A stretch of 64,000 nt of DNA, from the NCBI RefSeq assembly GCF_024323335.1, contig NC_066581.1, forward strand, positions 458,387,197 through 458,451,196, in the 5' to 3' direction. Origin of the DNA: Lathyrus oleraceus (taxonomy: Eukaryota > Streptophyta > Magnoliopsida > Fabales > Fabaceae). Under the pieces are notes generated by a model that did not search any database, had not been told where the DNA came from, and was given only the letters and a program-made list of their open reading frames with translations. Of this stretch, positions 11,468 through 23,430 are shown piece after piece (the first letter of the stretch is position 1; each line of letters begins with the position of its first letter). The position numbers were made by a program, and so were the translations under genes.

Positions 11468-13222
11468 TGATCGCGACTTTATGAGTCTATTGGGGTATTG
11501 ACTGCAAGTGCACAGTCTAATCGCGTAGTTTTAAAAGATATCGATCCCACAGGGACTTAATGAATCGATATACCGTTTTTCTAAGGTTACTTCGTAAAGC
11601 TAAGGCAGATGATACTTTGATGATTAGGAGGAAAAGTAAAACTAAAATCGGATCTAGATTAAATATCAAATACGTGGATATCGGTATGTAGTTCGTCGTA
11701 ATTAGGGAATCAAATCTTCGTTGGTTTCTTAGTTTTAAAATAAGTCTTTTCAGTAGACACTATTGATTAAAAATCTTTTCTCAAACTCTCACTCTATTGA
11801 ATCAGACTATGACTTTATATCAACATACGCTCTCACTATTTAGTTAAGTCTAAAATCACTTTTTGAATACAATAGAATCTATAGAAACTCTTTTTATTAA
11901 AATACTAACCGTTTAAACACCCTCGTCTCAAACTCTCGCTCTGTTGACTTAGATTATATTATTAAACTTAAATGCTTAACTCTCGTTCTCACATTTAACC
12001 TTTAAAAATACTTTTTGAAAATGATTAGAATTTAATTAACTCTAAAAATTGCTTTCGCCCTGATTTAAAGTTAATGTCCAATTTACACTGTCCAGTTAAA
12101 AGCTCAAACCGTCGTTCTATTGATTTTAACTTCTTTATGTTTTTTACTCTCGTACAAAAACTTTGGAATTAACTCTGTAAATTGAGACCATAAAAAGAGT
12201 GACTATATTTTTTTTACATAAATTTAAACCAACTTAGTTTTGATTCCTTTATTCCGCTTACTTTACATACCGATATCTAAGTTTATTTAGCTGGACATGC
12301 TAAACAAGCCTAAACAATAATTATGCTTAAATACAACCATATCAGACAAACAGTATAGATAAACAGCAGTACAGAGCATATATAAATTAAAACAATAAAT
12401 TAATGAACCTGTAAAATTAATAGAAATCTTGGTTGTTCCCTAGCTTCGATGCTTGAACACTCCACCACAAACCGGTTGGATTTGTTCTTCACAATCTTCG
12501 TTCGGAAAGGAAAATAAAGGCGAAGGAATAAAATACTATGACCTAACGTAAGGTTAGATCCAGTAAAAACTACACAATAGTTTCCGGTGTAGAAACTAGT
12601 GTGAAAGAAAATAAATTCAATGCTTTGGAAATTAAATAGAAAAGAAAAGGAAATAAAAATGCTAAGAAAGTAGAATGCTGTAAAATATATTGCTGTAAAA
12701 GCTTGCACGGCGGAAAAAAGGAGAGTAAGAGAGGAGAGCTTCAGGGTTCCACAATTGGATCTATTTATATTCATCCATTTAGTAATCGTTTCCCAAAAGT
12801 TCCTTCAGTAGGTTTTCTAGCGTGTCAACGAGTCAGAGGAAGAATAGGAGAACATGCTTCTGTTACGCGTCAAAGCCAAAAAAAATAGGAATGGGGTGTG
12901 ACGTCCGTCACACAATGTGTTACGCTCGTAACACTTAGCAGAGGGGCGTGACGCTCGTCACACCTTGTGTGGCGGTCATCACAGCATCACAACGCTTCTC
13001 CTTTGTAGTTGTGGGCTGGGCTTTAGTGGAATGCTTTTCCTTGAGAATCCTCTTTTTGCACCCCCTTTTCTTTCTTTTTCACATATGCTTCAAATAACGT
13101 TACCTGAAATAAATAGAAGGAAAATACCAAGTAATATCGAATAATATAAAATAAATCGAATGAAATAATAATATAATTTAATTAAATCAAGTCCAAAAAT
13201 GTGATATTATTTCATGTTATCA
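11468..13222 (-). repeat. Athila 5' LTR
   Basis: This 1755-bp LTR reads TGATAACATG...GTCGCGATCA on the minus strand, with perfect TGAT/ATCA ends. The PBS sits just inside one end and the Maximus gag reading frame resumes at the other. A TATA-like box (AATATAAATAGA on minus) is at about 12760-12771. An array of dyads at 12896-12982 lies upstream of it. The rest is AT-rich and without open frames of interest. Confidence 0.88.
12896..12982 (-). promoter_or_regulatory. Array of four 14-18 bp dyads in the Athila LTR U3
   Basis: Three dyads have arms joined by a 2-bp centre: GTGTGACG-TC-CGTCACAC (12896-12913), GTGTTACG-CT-CGTAACAC (12917-12934) and GTGACG-CT-CGTCAC (12948-12961). A fourth, imperfect one is at 12969-12982. 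Starts repeat with a 50-bp dimer period (12898/12948 and 12919/12969). The second dyad differs from the first and third by paired changes in both arms. TGACG/CGTCA half-sites resemble bZIP (TGA-type) targets; that is an inference. Confidence 0.6.
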
Positions 13223-13224
13223 TA

Positions 13225-14195
13225 GAACTTGAGGAAGACGAGCCTCAAAATAAGATCAAGCTTGTAGCCCTAAAGTCCATATCTGAAAGACGCAAACCAG
13301 AAAGGAACAAAGCCTTCCAAGCTGAAGAGGAAGACAATGACGACTCTGAAAAAGAAGACTCTGACGATGAAGAAGAGTTATCCTTTTTTACCAGAAGAGT
13401 AAAACAACTTTGGAGAAAAAGGAATAATAACTTCAGAAGACTAAGACCCAAGGGAGATCGCTCAGAATCACCTTCTAGAGATAAGTCAAACAAAGAAATA
13501 ACATGCTATGAATGTAAGGAAACAGGTCATTACATAAACGAATGTCCAAAGCTAAGAAAGAAAGCTCCAGAAGAGAAAGTTTCAAGAAAAGCTCATTCAA
13601 AACCAAAAAGGGATTGATGGCCACCTGGGACGATAATGGATCTGATTCCTCTGAATCAGACTCTGAAGAACAGGCAAATGTTGCATTTATGGTTACTACC
13701 TCTGGAAACACATCAGATGGAGAATCTGATCCTGAAGAGGTATTTTCTAATCTTTCTCGCTCTGACCTTGAATCATGCCTTTCTGAAACTCTAAGCTCAT
13801 ATCAGAAACTCAAACAAAAATTTAAAGCTATAAAAGGGGTTCTTTAGGGAACCATCGAAGAATGTGATAAGCTTGAGATGACTGTTTCAGAACTAAAAGA
13901 TGAAAATCAAACTTTGATAAAAGAAAGAGACTCCACAAATAAACAATGTTTAAAACTTGAAGAAGCGTTATCTCAAACCCCACAAACTTCTAACACAATA
14001 ATATATGAATATGAAAAATCTTTTCAAAAGTTTCTGAAAAATGGGATAGAAAGAAGCAGAATGGCATCCATGATTTATGGAGTCAGTCGGAATAATAAAA
14101 GAGGAATAGGGTATATCCCTAGTGAAGATAAGTCTTCTACAGATGACAAACTCAAATCTCTTTTTTCCTATCATTACACACATGCACAAGCATAA
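13225..14195 (+). pseudogene. Maximus-like gag, C-terminal part, frameshifted
   Basis: The first frame (to 13617) has an acidic stretch, then a zinc knuckle CYECKETGHYINEC (C-X2-C-X4-H-X4-C). A frameshift near 13600 moves the reading to the frame with LMATWDDNGSDSSESDSE (to 13847), a Ser/Asp-rich Sirevirus gag tail. After a TAG at 13845-13847 the same frame continues to 14195 with a predicted coiled coil (LKDENQTLIKERDSTNKQ). A further frame change separates this from the protease frame. Gag should bind element RNA; this copy is dead. Confidence 0.8.
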
Positions 14196-14295
14196 CATTT
14201 TGATAATGCTAGAAAACCCAAAGATCTAAGAAACTCTGGGAAAACAAATCACAAAGGACCCAAAAGATTCTGGGTACCAAAGGATAAGACTGTTT

Positions 14296-16157
14296 ATGTT
14301 GCAGATATCTTATGCCGCAGAGTTAAGACACCAATCATGGTACTTGGACTCTGGATGCTCGCGACACATGATGGGAAGAAAGTATATGTTCCAAAACCTA
14401 GAACTTAAAGACAATGGTTGTGTAGGTTTCAGAGGAAATCAGAAAGTAAGAATCAGAGGCTCCGGAACTATTGGTAATGGAACTCTTCCCTCTATATCTG
14501 ATGTTCTCTATATAGAAGGATTAATGCATAACCTATTATCAATAAGTCAATTAAGTGATAACGGTTATGATGTAATCTTCAATCAAAAAATATGTAAAGC
14601 AATTAATCAGAATAATGGAACATTTTTATTCACTGGCAAGAGGAAAAAATATATTTACAAAATAAATCTCTCAGATCTGAAAGATCAAAATGTAAAATGT
14701 TTATTGACTATTCATGAAGAGCAATGGGTATGGCATAGACGCTTGGGCCACATTAGCATGAGAAAACTCTCTCAGCTAAATAAACTCGACTTAGTTAGAG
14801 GTCTACCTAAACTGAAGTATTCTTCAGAAGCTCTGTGTGAAGCATGTCAGAAAGGAATTTTTTTGAAAACATCTTTTAAAAATAAAAATATTGTTTCCAT
14901 CTCTAAGCCTCTGGAACTTCTTCACATTGACCTTTTTGGGCCTGTTAAGACAGCGTCGGTTAATGGAAAGAAGTATGGACTAGTTGATGATTTTAGTCGC
15001 TGGACATGGGTAAAATTCCTAAAGCACAAGAGTGAGTCTCACTATGTATTCACTAGCTTCTGTTCAAAAGAGCAAAATGAGTTTGACTCTAAAATCATCA
15101 AAGTCAGAAGTGATCACGGTGGCGAGTTCGAGAATAAATTTTTTGAGGAACTATTTGATTCTAATGGAATATCCTATGATTTCTCATGTCCTAGAACTCC
15201 ACAACAAAATGGGGTTGTAGAGAGGAAGAATAGGACACTCCAAGATATGGGCAAGACCATGATCAATGAAACAGATGTGGCTAAGCACTTTTGGGCTGAA
15301 GCAGTAAATACAACGTGTTATATTCAGAATAGAGTCTCTATAAGACCTATTCTGGAAAAGACTCCCTATGAGTTGTGTAAGGGAAGAAAATCCAACATTT
15401 CTTATTTCCATCCGTTTGGATGCTCTTGTTTTATTCTCAATACTAAAGAACATATGAACAAGTTTGATTCAAAAGCACAAAAAGGCATTATGTTAGGATA
15501 CTCAAAACACTCTAAAGGCTACAGAGTATACAACACAAAAACCAAAACTATGGAAGGATCAATACATGTTAGATTTGATGATAAGCTTGACCCTGAAAAG
15601 TCAAAGCTAGTTGAGAAACTTGCAGATTTGGAGATCACTCTTGCAGGCTCTGACGAAAAGACTAAAGCACCAAAAGTATCTGACAAACAAAGTCCAGATG
15701 CAACTGAATCCTCAACTATCCAAAAAAGATCAAGAAGTCGCCCCAACATATCTGAAGATTTGATTATGGGAAACAAGGATGAACCTGTCAGAACTAGGTC
15801 AACATTCAAAGTATCTGAAGAAACTCCTCTAGGATTAGTATCTCTAATCGAGCCTACTTCCTGTGATGAGGCACTTCAAGACAATGACTGGGTTCTGGCT
15901 ATGAAAGAAGAGCTAGATCAATTCTCAAAGAATGATGTATGGGATCTCGTCCCAAAGCCTAAAGGAACTCACATTATTGGAACCAGATGGGTGTTCAGAA
16001 ACAAACTGAATGAAAAGGGAGAAGTAGTCAGAAACAAAGCACGACTGGTGGCACAGGGTTACAGTCAACAAGAAGGCATTGACTACAATGAAACCTTTGC
16101 CCCAGTCACCAAGTTAGAATCTATTCGCTTACTTGTTTCATTTGCTATAAATCATTC
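14296..16157 (+). pseudogene. Maximus-like pol: protease, integrase, start of reverse transcriptase
   Basis: The open frame has the copia order. Protease: WYLDSGCSRHMMG. Pre-integrase zinc region: HRRLGHISMRKLSQL with CEACQKG. Integrase core: LLHIDLFGP, VRSDHGGEF and PQQNGVVERKNRT, giving the D, D and E of the DDE triad. RT start: IIGTRWVFRNKLNEKGEV and GIDYNETFAPVTKLESIRLL. The frame is open for 620 codons of element sequence, then enters the Ogre-like LTR at 16158 and stops after five foreign codons. Pol would cut, copy and integrate the element; this copy is split by 15.2 kb. Confidence 0.92.
16153..16157. repeat. Target-site duplication CATTC, left copy
   Basis: CATTC precedes the TGTCATACC end of the Ogre-like element and recurs at 31311-31315 just after its final ACA. 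Removing the insertion and one copy restores the host RT frame, which confirms the site. Confidence 0.95.
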
Positions 16158-16800
16158 TGTCATACCCCAATTTTGACCCTAAATCGCTGACTCAATACAT
16201 TCGTCATAGCTATTGCATGTCTACATAGCATACCATGCATTCCATACCGCATAGTGCCTAAAATATCAGTCGAAAAAAAATTTCGAATCTACAGACAAAC
16301 CGGTTGAATTAATCAACGGATGTGCGTCAAATCAGTGAACGAAAAAAATTTAAAATCAAGCTTCTAGACATCAATTTTATTAATCTACGTTTCGCGTAGT
16401 TTAATCTGGTATGCTCGATTTATTTTTCAGCTAATTTTTTGGCCATTTTTTGATCAGCTCAAGCCTGTTTAACCGATCAAAATTTATTTCAAAATTAAAA
16501 GAAACGTTGTATTTTTCTGAAAAGTTTATTTCACACTGATCATCTTGGTACATTCATTTTAATTTTTTGAGCGTTTTTCACGATCAATTATTATTTATTT
16601 TGAGCCCTTTTATTTTTGTTTTTTTATCAAAATTTCGAAATATAAATAGGATTAATCCTCTTGTTGTTTTAATTTTATCTTATTTATTTTAATTCATATG
16701 ATTTTATTACATTCAATTATTTCTAAACCCTTTTTAATTCATAAAACATCTTATGGGCATTATTGGCATTTGTAAAAAATAAAAACCCTAATTGATACAC

Positions 16801-16807
16801 TATATAA
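16801..16807 (+). promoter_or_regulatory. TATA box of the Ogre-like 5' LTR
   Basis: TATATAA is followed about 50 bases on by the C-rich leader and, 550 bases on, by the captured topoisomerase II fragment in sense orientation. The 3' LTR copy is at 27720-27726. Confidence 0.6.
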
Positions 16808-17352
16808 GTATGGATTTGCTCATGAAAGAAAACATAGATGGTGAATCCTAAGCGGCCTCCTCACACGCCTACCACCACTCACTCTCTCTCCACCACTCAT
16901 TTCCCAAATCCAACCTCACTCCAGTTACCCTCACTCACATTCTCTTCTCTCTAAAGAAAGTAAAAAAATAAAAATAAAAACCCACCGTGAATCTCTTCTT
17001 CCTCACCATTTTCCGCCGTGCGTCACCACCACCATAACCTTCATCTTCTTCATCGTGGCACCACCCAAACCCCTCTCCTTCAAACCGCCGCCACCTTCTC
17101 CGATTCACCTTCCTCCGCCCAAAACCTTCAAATCCGCCGTCACCTCTTACCCTTCCATCCTCGTTGTTCACTCTTTCTCCATCGTCACTCTTCATCTTCA
17201 CTCCCAAACGCCACCAATACTCCCTCCGTCCGCGAAAGCGTTTGCCGCTTTGTCCATACAACTGTCCACCGTCTTCATCGCTCAAAACCCCTCTCTCTGC
17301 TCACACTCAAACACTCAATCATCTTCTTCCCACAAGCACTACCAACCACCAC

Positions 17353-17585
17353 GAAAAACACACTCAGAATCTCTGGGTTTGCGAAAACGATGAAATGGTT
17401 CACCGTGCCGTTCGTAGGTTCCTGGACTCTTCAAGATCTTCGACGAGATCCTCGTTAACACGGCCGATAACAAAGGAAGAGATCCGTCTATGGATTCGTT
17501 GAAGGTTACGATGGATCCGGAAGCGAACGCGGTTTCTGCTTACAACAACAGCGATGGTGTTCCGGTTGAGATTCGTCAGGAGGAG
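17353..17585 (+). pseudogene. Captured fragment of plant DNA topoisomerase II (ATPase domain), in the 5' LTR
   Basis: Two adjacent frames encode consecutive parts of the N-terminal GHKL ATPase domain of type IIA topoisomerase. The first reads EKHTQNLWVCENDEMVHRAV. After a one-base deletion at about 17413-17417 the second reads VPGLFKIFDEILVN and continues through ADNKGRDPSMDSLKV to NNSDGVPVEIRQEE. The E and N of DEILVN..ADN form the N-box that binds Mg-ATP in this family. Homology ends at QEE; the next residues are an unrelated acidic/Arg-rich run. The fragment is a piece of a host gene carried by the LTR and not a working enzyme. The match is from my knowledge of plant TOP2 and was not searched. 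Confidence 0.82.
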
Positions 17586-20108
17586 GACGACGACGAAGGA
17601 GAACAAGCTCAAAGGAGGAGAAACACGGGAAACCTAGGTTGGTGTTTCACATGTTTTAATACTTTCGACTTGTTTGTTGCTGCTGTCCTAGGTTACTGTT
17701 GTAGAAGTGTAATTGAATTTTCAATTAACGTTGCTAAATTTATACATATTACTTTGAAGTGATTCTTTTATTAGCCACATCTTGAAAGTTTCAGTATGTT
17801 GATTGCCAAATCTGAAACTACATGGGTTAAATTAGAGTCAACTGCTGCAGTTAAATCAACTCTGCTGTTAAGCATATGCATATGACGTCTTTAATCATTT
17901 CGATTCAATTATGCATTCTTGTTAAGATCTGGTTATTGGATTCATAGCAATATAATGAGTTTGATTTGTAAATAGCATACTGCTGCCATGATCTGGTTCA
18001 TATGTTGTTGGTTCACTTGTTTGGTTTGATGACTGCAGTGTGCTAATGTGCTTGAGACAGGTTTTAAAGGTTTGGATTGATACAAGCTGGACCTTACAAG
18101 TTTGGTTTGAGTTTAGAACATGTTTGTTGCAGGTTCATAGGTTGCATCAGTTCTGCAACCAGTTCCTTGTTCTGGTTTAGTAAGTTGACTTGGTGTTGAT
18201 TTGTGGTGATGCCGTTAATTTGTACTTCTATCATGTTAATCCTATGTTAAGTTGTTGTACCAAGCATTGGTTAGTGAATGTTGGTTAATTAGATGATGCA
18301 AATATTAATTGGGATTGTTAGATTTATTGATTAGGACTGTTAGATTAACATGCTGATTGATATGCCTAATGGTGATTTTACGGAAAAATCCAACCTTTTA
18401 AACCATTCCAATTTATAAAAAAAAATCAATTAGGTTATTTAATTCATATAACTAATTATTAATCGCCAACATGAGTAATTAAGATCATTGTTTCATTTTG
18501 ATCATAAATTAAATTATTTTTTCAATTTTAATTTATTTTAAAATTCAATTCATTTTAAAACCATTTCAATTTCAATTTAAATCATGTCTAAATTCAATTC
18601 ATTTTAAAACCATTTCAATTTAAATTTAAATTATGTCTAAATTCAATTCATTTTAAAACCATTTCAATTTCAATTTAAATCATGTCTAAATTCAATTCAT
18701 TTTAAACCATTCCAATTTCAATTTAAATCTTGTCTCAATTTATTTGAATTAAACCTTGATCAGGTACCAATTGACCTCTCTTAAACCAAGTGCAATATTC
18801 AATTGTCTTTTTTCTATTTTTTTATTTTTTATAATAGGCTAGTTATTTATATCTTTTATAATTTCTTAACATAACTTACAAAACTCTTTTCTTAAACAAA
18901 CTCGAAAAAAAAGGACCGTTGTAATCTAGCATTCCAGTGTAACCCTTGAACAATTGAGTCCAAAAGCACATGTCTTGTTCTTATTGAGTTTTCATTTTCC
19001 ATTAAACCATTTCAATTTCGACTTCAAATAATTTTTGTAACCAAGTCAAACTGTCTCAAATCATTTATGTAAGTCCATCCTCGATCACATATTGAGAGAT
19101 ATTTCTAAAAATCAAATACAATATCCAAACCTTTTTCTAAATAAACTCGAAAGAAAAGGACCATTGGGATCAAGCATTCTGGCGTAACCCTTTGAACATT
19201 TGATTCTCACCAAGTGTTCGTTGTCCATTAAATAATTTTCTTAAATAATTCGAATGAAAAAGGACCATTGGAATCTAGCATTCCAGTGGAACCCCGAGTG
19301 ATTGATTTTCTGAGGCTCATGTCTCGTTCTCATCAAATATCCGTCTTTCAAACTCAAAAAAAAATACTTGATTCCTACCTAAACACTTTTTCAATAAAGA
19401 TGGAAATGGAACATGGTGTACACCGTGCATTCCTGATATTAAGATTCAAGGTGGATGCCTTGCCTATCTTAGCTCTCGCCATTTTCTTAAAATTGTCAAT
19501 GCGGTTTCTTCAAACCCCTTTCTCAATCAAATTCAAAACACTTAATCTTTATTAAATACTTTTTCCAGTAAGATGGAAATGGAACGTGGTGGATACCACA
19601 CACTCCTGAGACTAGGATTCGAGATGGATATCTCGCTCGTCCAAGTTCTCGCCATTACTCAAAATAAATCCAACCAATCAAACTCTTTCTCGCCGTCGTG
19701 CGACTAATCAAAAACCTTTTTCATAAACGAAAGATATATTGTCTTAAGGTGATGCAAAACAATGTTTCGGCCACGATTGTTGAGTCGAGATAAGTGACGC
19801 TTTTCCGAATGTAGATTTGTAAATCCATTCGATGTGTGGTATACGCCCGCTCCTCATCTGTTTTGGGTAAAACAATGTTTTCGTCGATTAATACAATATA
19901 GCTTTCTCTAAAATCGACCAACAAACAAACATTTTCTACCCAGAACTACGTAAGCCTTGACTTCTCTATTGAGATACATAGGAGCAGGATTTGTAAATCT
20001 TGTCAGGCCCACTAATAAGAAAACTTAGGTTTAATCCTTCATTAAAAATCCAAAAATATCCTCCTCTCTTCTATTTATTCTTTCCCTCATAATAACTTGA
20101 GAAGACTA

Positions 20109-20812
20109 CACCCGAGCTTTGGAAAAAGAAGAGAGAACACATAAGTTTAGAATTGGAAGTTGTGTAGTGTTAGTCCCCAAGGGTCACTCCTTGCGTGTCT
20201 AGCATGAAGACTCCCCTAGAGTAGACCTGTTTGTAGATCTCGTTATAAGACAGCTAGCCTGTCGCATGACGTTGATTCATGAAGGGTCCATGACTCTAGG
20301 AGCCCCTCTTAGAACCAGTTATTATTTTGGTGGTTGCGTAATGATGGACTCCAAGGGCCTCTCCTTTTTGCACCCGATATGAAAACCTCGCTCAGAAGAG
20401 ACCTTTCGTCACTCTTGTCATAAAGCGGCTAGCCTATTTTATGATGTTAATACGATTATGGTCCATGACTCTGGGAACCTTATCAAAAATGTAGAAACTA
20501 TCCCGTGAGTGGGTTTATGGGTAGAAATCCTAGAACTATCTATTAAGGAGCCTACCTAGTAAGATGTTCTGAGTTACTCACATTATCCCAAATCCTAACT
20601 ACCTGGATTGCATTTTATTTGCATACCAAAACATAAAAAAAATACATTGCATCCATTCATATACCATTGCATCTGCATTCGTTATCATGCATTGCATATC
20701 ATTTTCCAAAAATACAAAAAAAACTCATCCATCCTTTGTCCATGTTCAAGCAAAGTGATTCCTGACACACATTTAGAACAAAGAACCATGTCTAAGGAAA
20801 ATTCAAGAAGCA
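20109..20812 (+). mobile_element. Ogre-like internal leader, noncoding
   Basis: This is internal sequence after the LTR deletion point. It holds a diverged direct repeat around 20170-20290 and 20340-20470 (the CATGACTCT / AAGCGGCTAGCCT type) and an AT-rich stretch with repeated CATTGCAT. No gene was recognised. Confidence 0.6.
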
Positions 20813-21241
20813 TTGAAGGAGGAAGGCTCGGGTACATATATCTTGATTTCTGGGCCAAGTAATGTGAAAGGGAAAGGACCCTTGAAACCCCTCAAGGTTT
20901 TGTACCACAAGGAAGAGGTCAAGGATGTGGCTAGTGAGATATCATCATTTCCTGGTAAGAGCATTGAGATATCACCTTGGGTTTCTAATCCTCATAGCCA
21001 ACTTCTACAACCTCTAATTCGAAACTCGTTGGTGGTTCCCAAGTCTCTCAAGCCGGTTCCACAACCTTACCCACCCAGGTATGACCCAAATGTGCAATGT
21101 GGATATCATGCTGGATCAAGAGGGCGTTCAACCGAAGACTGCAACGCTTTCAAAGCCAAAGTACAACAGTTGATTGACAACGGGTACATAGCCTTTCAAG
21201 AAGGAAGCTTGGTGGTAAACATTAACCCATCGACCGGATAA
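20813..21241 (+). pseudogene. Ogre/Tat gag remnant with zinc-finger-like motif
   Basis: The frame has 142 codons. Residues about 96-113 read CGYHAGSRGRSTEDCNAF, the C-X-YH...TE-C arrangement that Ogre/Tat gag proteins carry, followed by KAKVQQLIDNGYIAFQE, also usual there. N-terminally there is a basic/Pro-rich linker (KPVPQPYPPRYDPN). The capsid part of gag is missing and the frame stops after NINPSTG without reaching protease. It is all that remains of coding capacity in this element. Confidence 0.7.
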
Positions 21242-23430
21242 GTGCGAAGATCACAAGGGGTGTCCCCCGAAGTTAATGGATCAAGTTTGAAGAAGTCATT
21301 CCCAAAGTTGGCAATCATTTGGTTGTTTCAGCATCTCTTTTGGAGTTTCCTCGCATGTTGATTGTTAATTGCTTTTAAGCATTGTTGTTTTCTTTGAATT
21401 GGTAAGGTTAATGAAATATTTATGCATCTTTTGAATTGATCCATTCGTATTCACTCGTTTCTCATTTATGTTAAAAACAAAAATACTCCTCTCATTCACT
21501 TTTGTTTATCAAACCGTTGTGTTAACAAAGATTGGAAGGAGGATGATGAAAATGAAACACCTGAAATTGTTGTGGTATGCTTTTGAAGAAAACCTTGTCG
21601 ATGATGTAAGGCATTGTTTCAAATCCCTAAACACTAAAGAGATAAGGAGTTAATCCCTAGTCAACCACTTTGAGCCTAGAAGCTGGTGTTTCTTTCAGAT
21701 CTAAAACCTTTAATCTTAACCTGGGGTTGGGTAGTTGTGTTCAGATAGTTTGACCGTGCATTCGATCTTTCAAAAAAATCGTCCATATGTACACCCTCCA
21801 ATTAGGTTCAACCACATGTTATCCTTCGCGCACATGTTTAAGTGTCGAAGAAGTTGAGAAAAGCTAAAATTAGTGTTGGTTGATCCTCATCCACCAATAA
21901 CCTGGCAGTCAACACGTAAAAAAAATAGAAAAAGTCCGCTAAGTCAAACACCACAAAATGACTTGGGCAAAAGTTAGGGCATCCTGGTGGACCGAAAGCT
22001 TTAAAGAAGCGGTCCAGGAAAAGTTAGGGATAAAATAAGTAAATCAAAAGAGGTCATTAAATCCTCAACAAAAATAAAATAAGGTGACTGCCATTTCAAG
22101 AAAATCTCATCTTGAATCCTCATTTTCACTTTTGCACCTTCGAAGTCGAATGCGTGTATTGAATTAACTGAACATAGGAACTGGAGATCATCAAGAAGAA
22201 GGGGTGGGTAAAAAATAAATTTTGAGCCTTATATCCTTTTTGTTTAGAAAACCGTGAACCAGGCCACATTACAACCCTTAAAAGACCTAATTGAGGCAGA
22301 GTTTATTTTGAAAGCATACTACAACAAGGTTGTGTTAACCTGACTCCAAACGATTTTTGTTAATCATTTGATGGCACCAACTTGCATACTGTGAATGACT
22401 TGATCACCATTGTGTTCTTATCAACGACTCGTTCACTGTATTTCACCCATTCATATCAATAAACTTTGATTTCAAATTTCCGCATAGGCATTGAATTAAA
22501 ATTTCCATTTTTGAATGAACAATCTTATTTGCGAGACAACACTTAGCATCAAAGAAATTCCAAATACAGTTGAGGAACTTGATAAAGTGAAAGAAGTCTA
22601 GTCAAGGGCAAATCACTTTGAGCATCAGTTAATTCGAGCTAATCACCCTAAGGGTCATCTCGCCAAGAGTAATTTGCTTCAAGACTCAGAACAGGGCAAG
22701 CCACCTCAGAGCTCAATAAGTCCAACTATCCAAGGAAAGTCAATCAAGAGTCTACCATTCCAACATTTGGTTAGTCAAGTTCAGACCATTGCAAGTTTCA
22801 AACACTTAGGGCAAGCCATCTCGAGGTAGTCTCATGGCAAATTGTTTCCAAACTCACTTTCAAGGTGAACATGTCCAAAGACCCAACAGACTAGGGCAAG
22901 ATGAGCCACAGAGGGGCAAAACCTCTTTCTTCATGCTTTCAAACTGCTCAAACAAATTCTGTCGTACGTCAAGAACTTTTGAGTTTAAGATGAGTTCCCG
23001 GAAATTATGCTATCACGATTCGTTAATCCTCCAAAAGGATCCCATTGGCTAAGTTGTGGTTGTCAAGCTTGATAGAATTATCCTTTGATAACATCTATCA
23101 TAAAATATTTGGTTGAGTTCTCGGTGTTAAGGAATCATGATCTTCATAAACAGTCTTTACAAACTCCCTGTCCACTCAAGTGTCATCATTTTCATATCAT
23201 GATCATTCATATATCATGCATAAAAGAAAATCCAAACCATGTATAGCCGAAATGTACTTCGTGCTCATTTTGCATTGACCCGGGTCTTGTTGTTGATCCT
23301 ATATCCTTTGACCTCTAATTCCAGTTTGTCTTTGGTGCCCTTAAACCATCATCCAGTTTTCGCAGTCATTTTCAAGTCCGACTCAGTTGGCAATTTTGTC
23401 CAGGAGGTTCAATTTCCTTTTTGGATTATC
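21242..23430 (+). mobile_element. Ogre-like internal noncoding region
   Basis: No open frame with recognisable content was found. Loosely repeated phrases built on GGGCAA and CATCTCGA / CACCTCAGAG occur at about 22600-22930. This takes the place that pol occupies in autonomous Ogres. Confidence 0.6.

Larger units (their letters stand above)
7864..13222 (-). mobile_element. Athila-type Ty3/gypsy retrotransposon, 5' part
   Basis: The element has a 5' LTR at 11468-13222, a tRNA-Asp-type PBS at 11444-11461, and gag-pol reading leftwards to 7864, where LARD1 interrupts it inside the reverse transcriptase. RNase H, integrase and the 3' LTR lie outside the window. It is itself inserted in the gag of the Maximus-like element; flanking bases 13223-13227 (TAGAA) would be one target-site copy. 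The lineage call rests on the DLGA-type protease, the gag style and the PBS. Confidence 0.85.
13223..16157 (+). mobile_element. Maximus-like Sirevirus, left segment (gag to start of RT)
   Basis: The gag resumes at 13225 right after the Athila LTR. The pol frame stops at 16157, where the Ogre-like element enters. The RT continues in frame at 31316 after removal of that insertion and one CATTC copy. The 5' LTR and N-terminal gag are outside the window. Confidence 0.88.
16158..20108 (+). repeat. Ogre-like 5' LTR, 3' end deleted
   Basis: This matches 27079-31031 of the 3' LTR closely and then stops inside GAGAAGACTA. The final 279 bp (the equivalent of 31032-31310) and the adjacent PBS are missing. 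A TATA box is at 16801-16807. Four 49-bp AT-rich tandem units sit at about 18545-18740. Diverged copies of a GGACCRTTG...TAGCATTCCAGTG motif lie near 18912, 19158 and 19262. Other open frames between 17018 and 17458 are C-rich sequence and are not called. Confidence 0.88.

Noticed and set aside
17018..17502. Several overlapping open frames rich in Pro, Ser and His
   Set aside because: They come from C-rich LTR leader sequence open in all three frames. Only the topoisomerase II match is supported.
17586..17762. Possible extension of the captured gene (hydrophobic FDLFVAAVLGYCC)
   Set aside because: It does not match topoisomerase II after QEE, and I recognise no other family. It may be intron-like sequence after CCTAG/GTTGGT, but no acceptor could be fixed.
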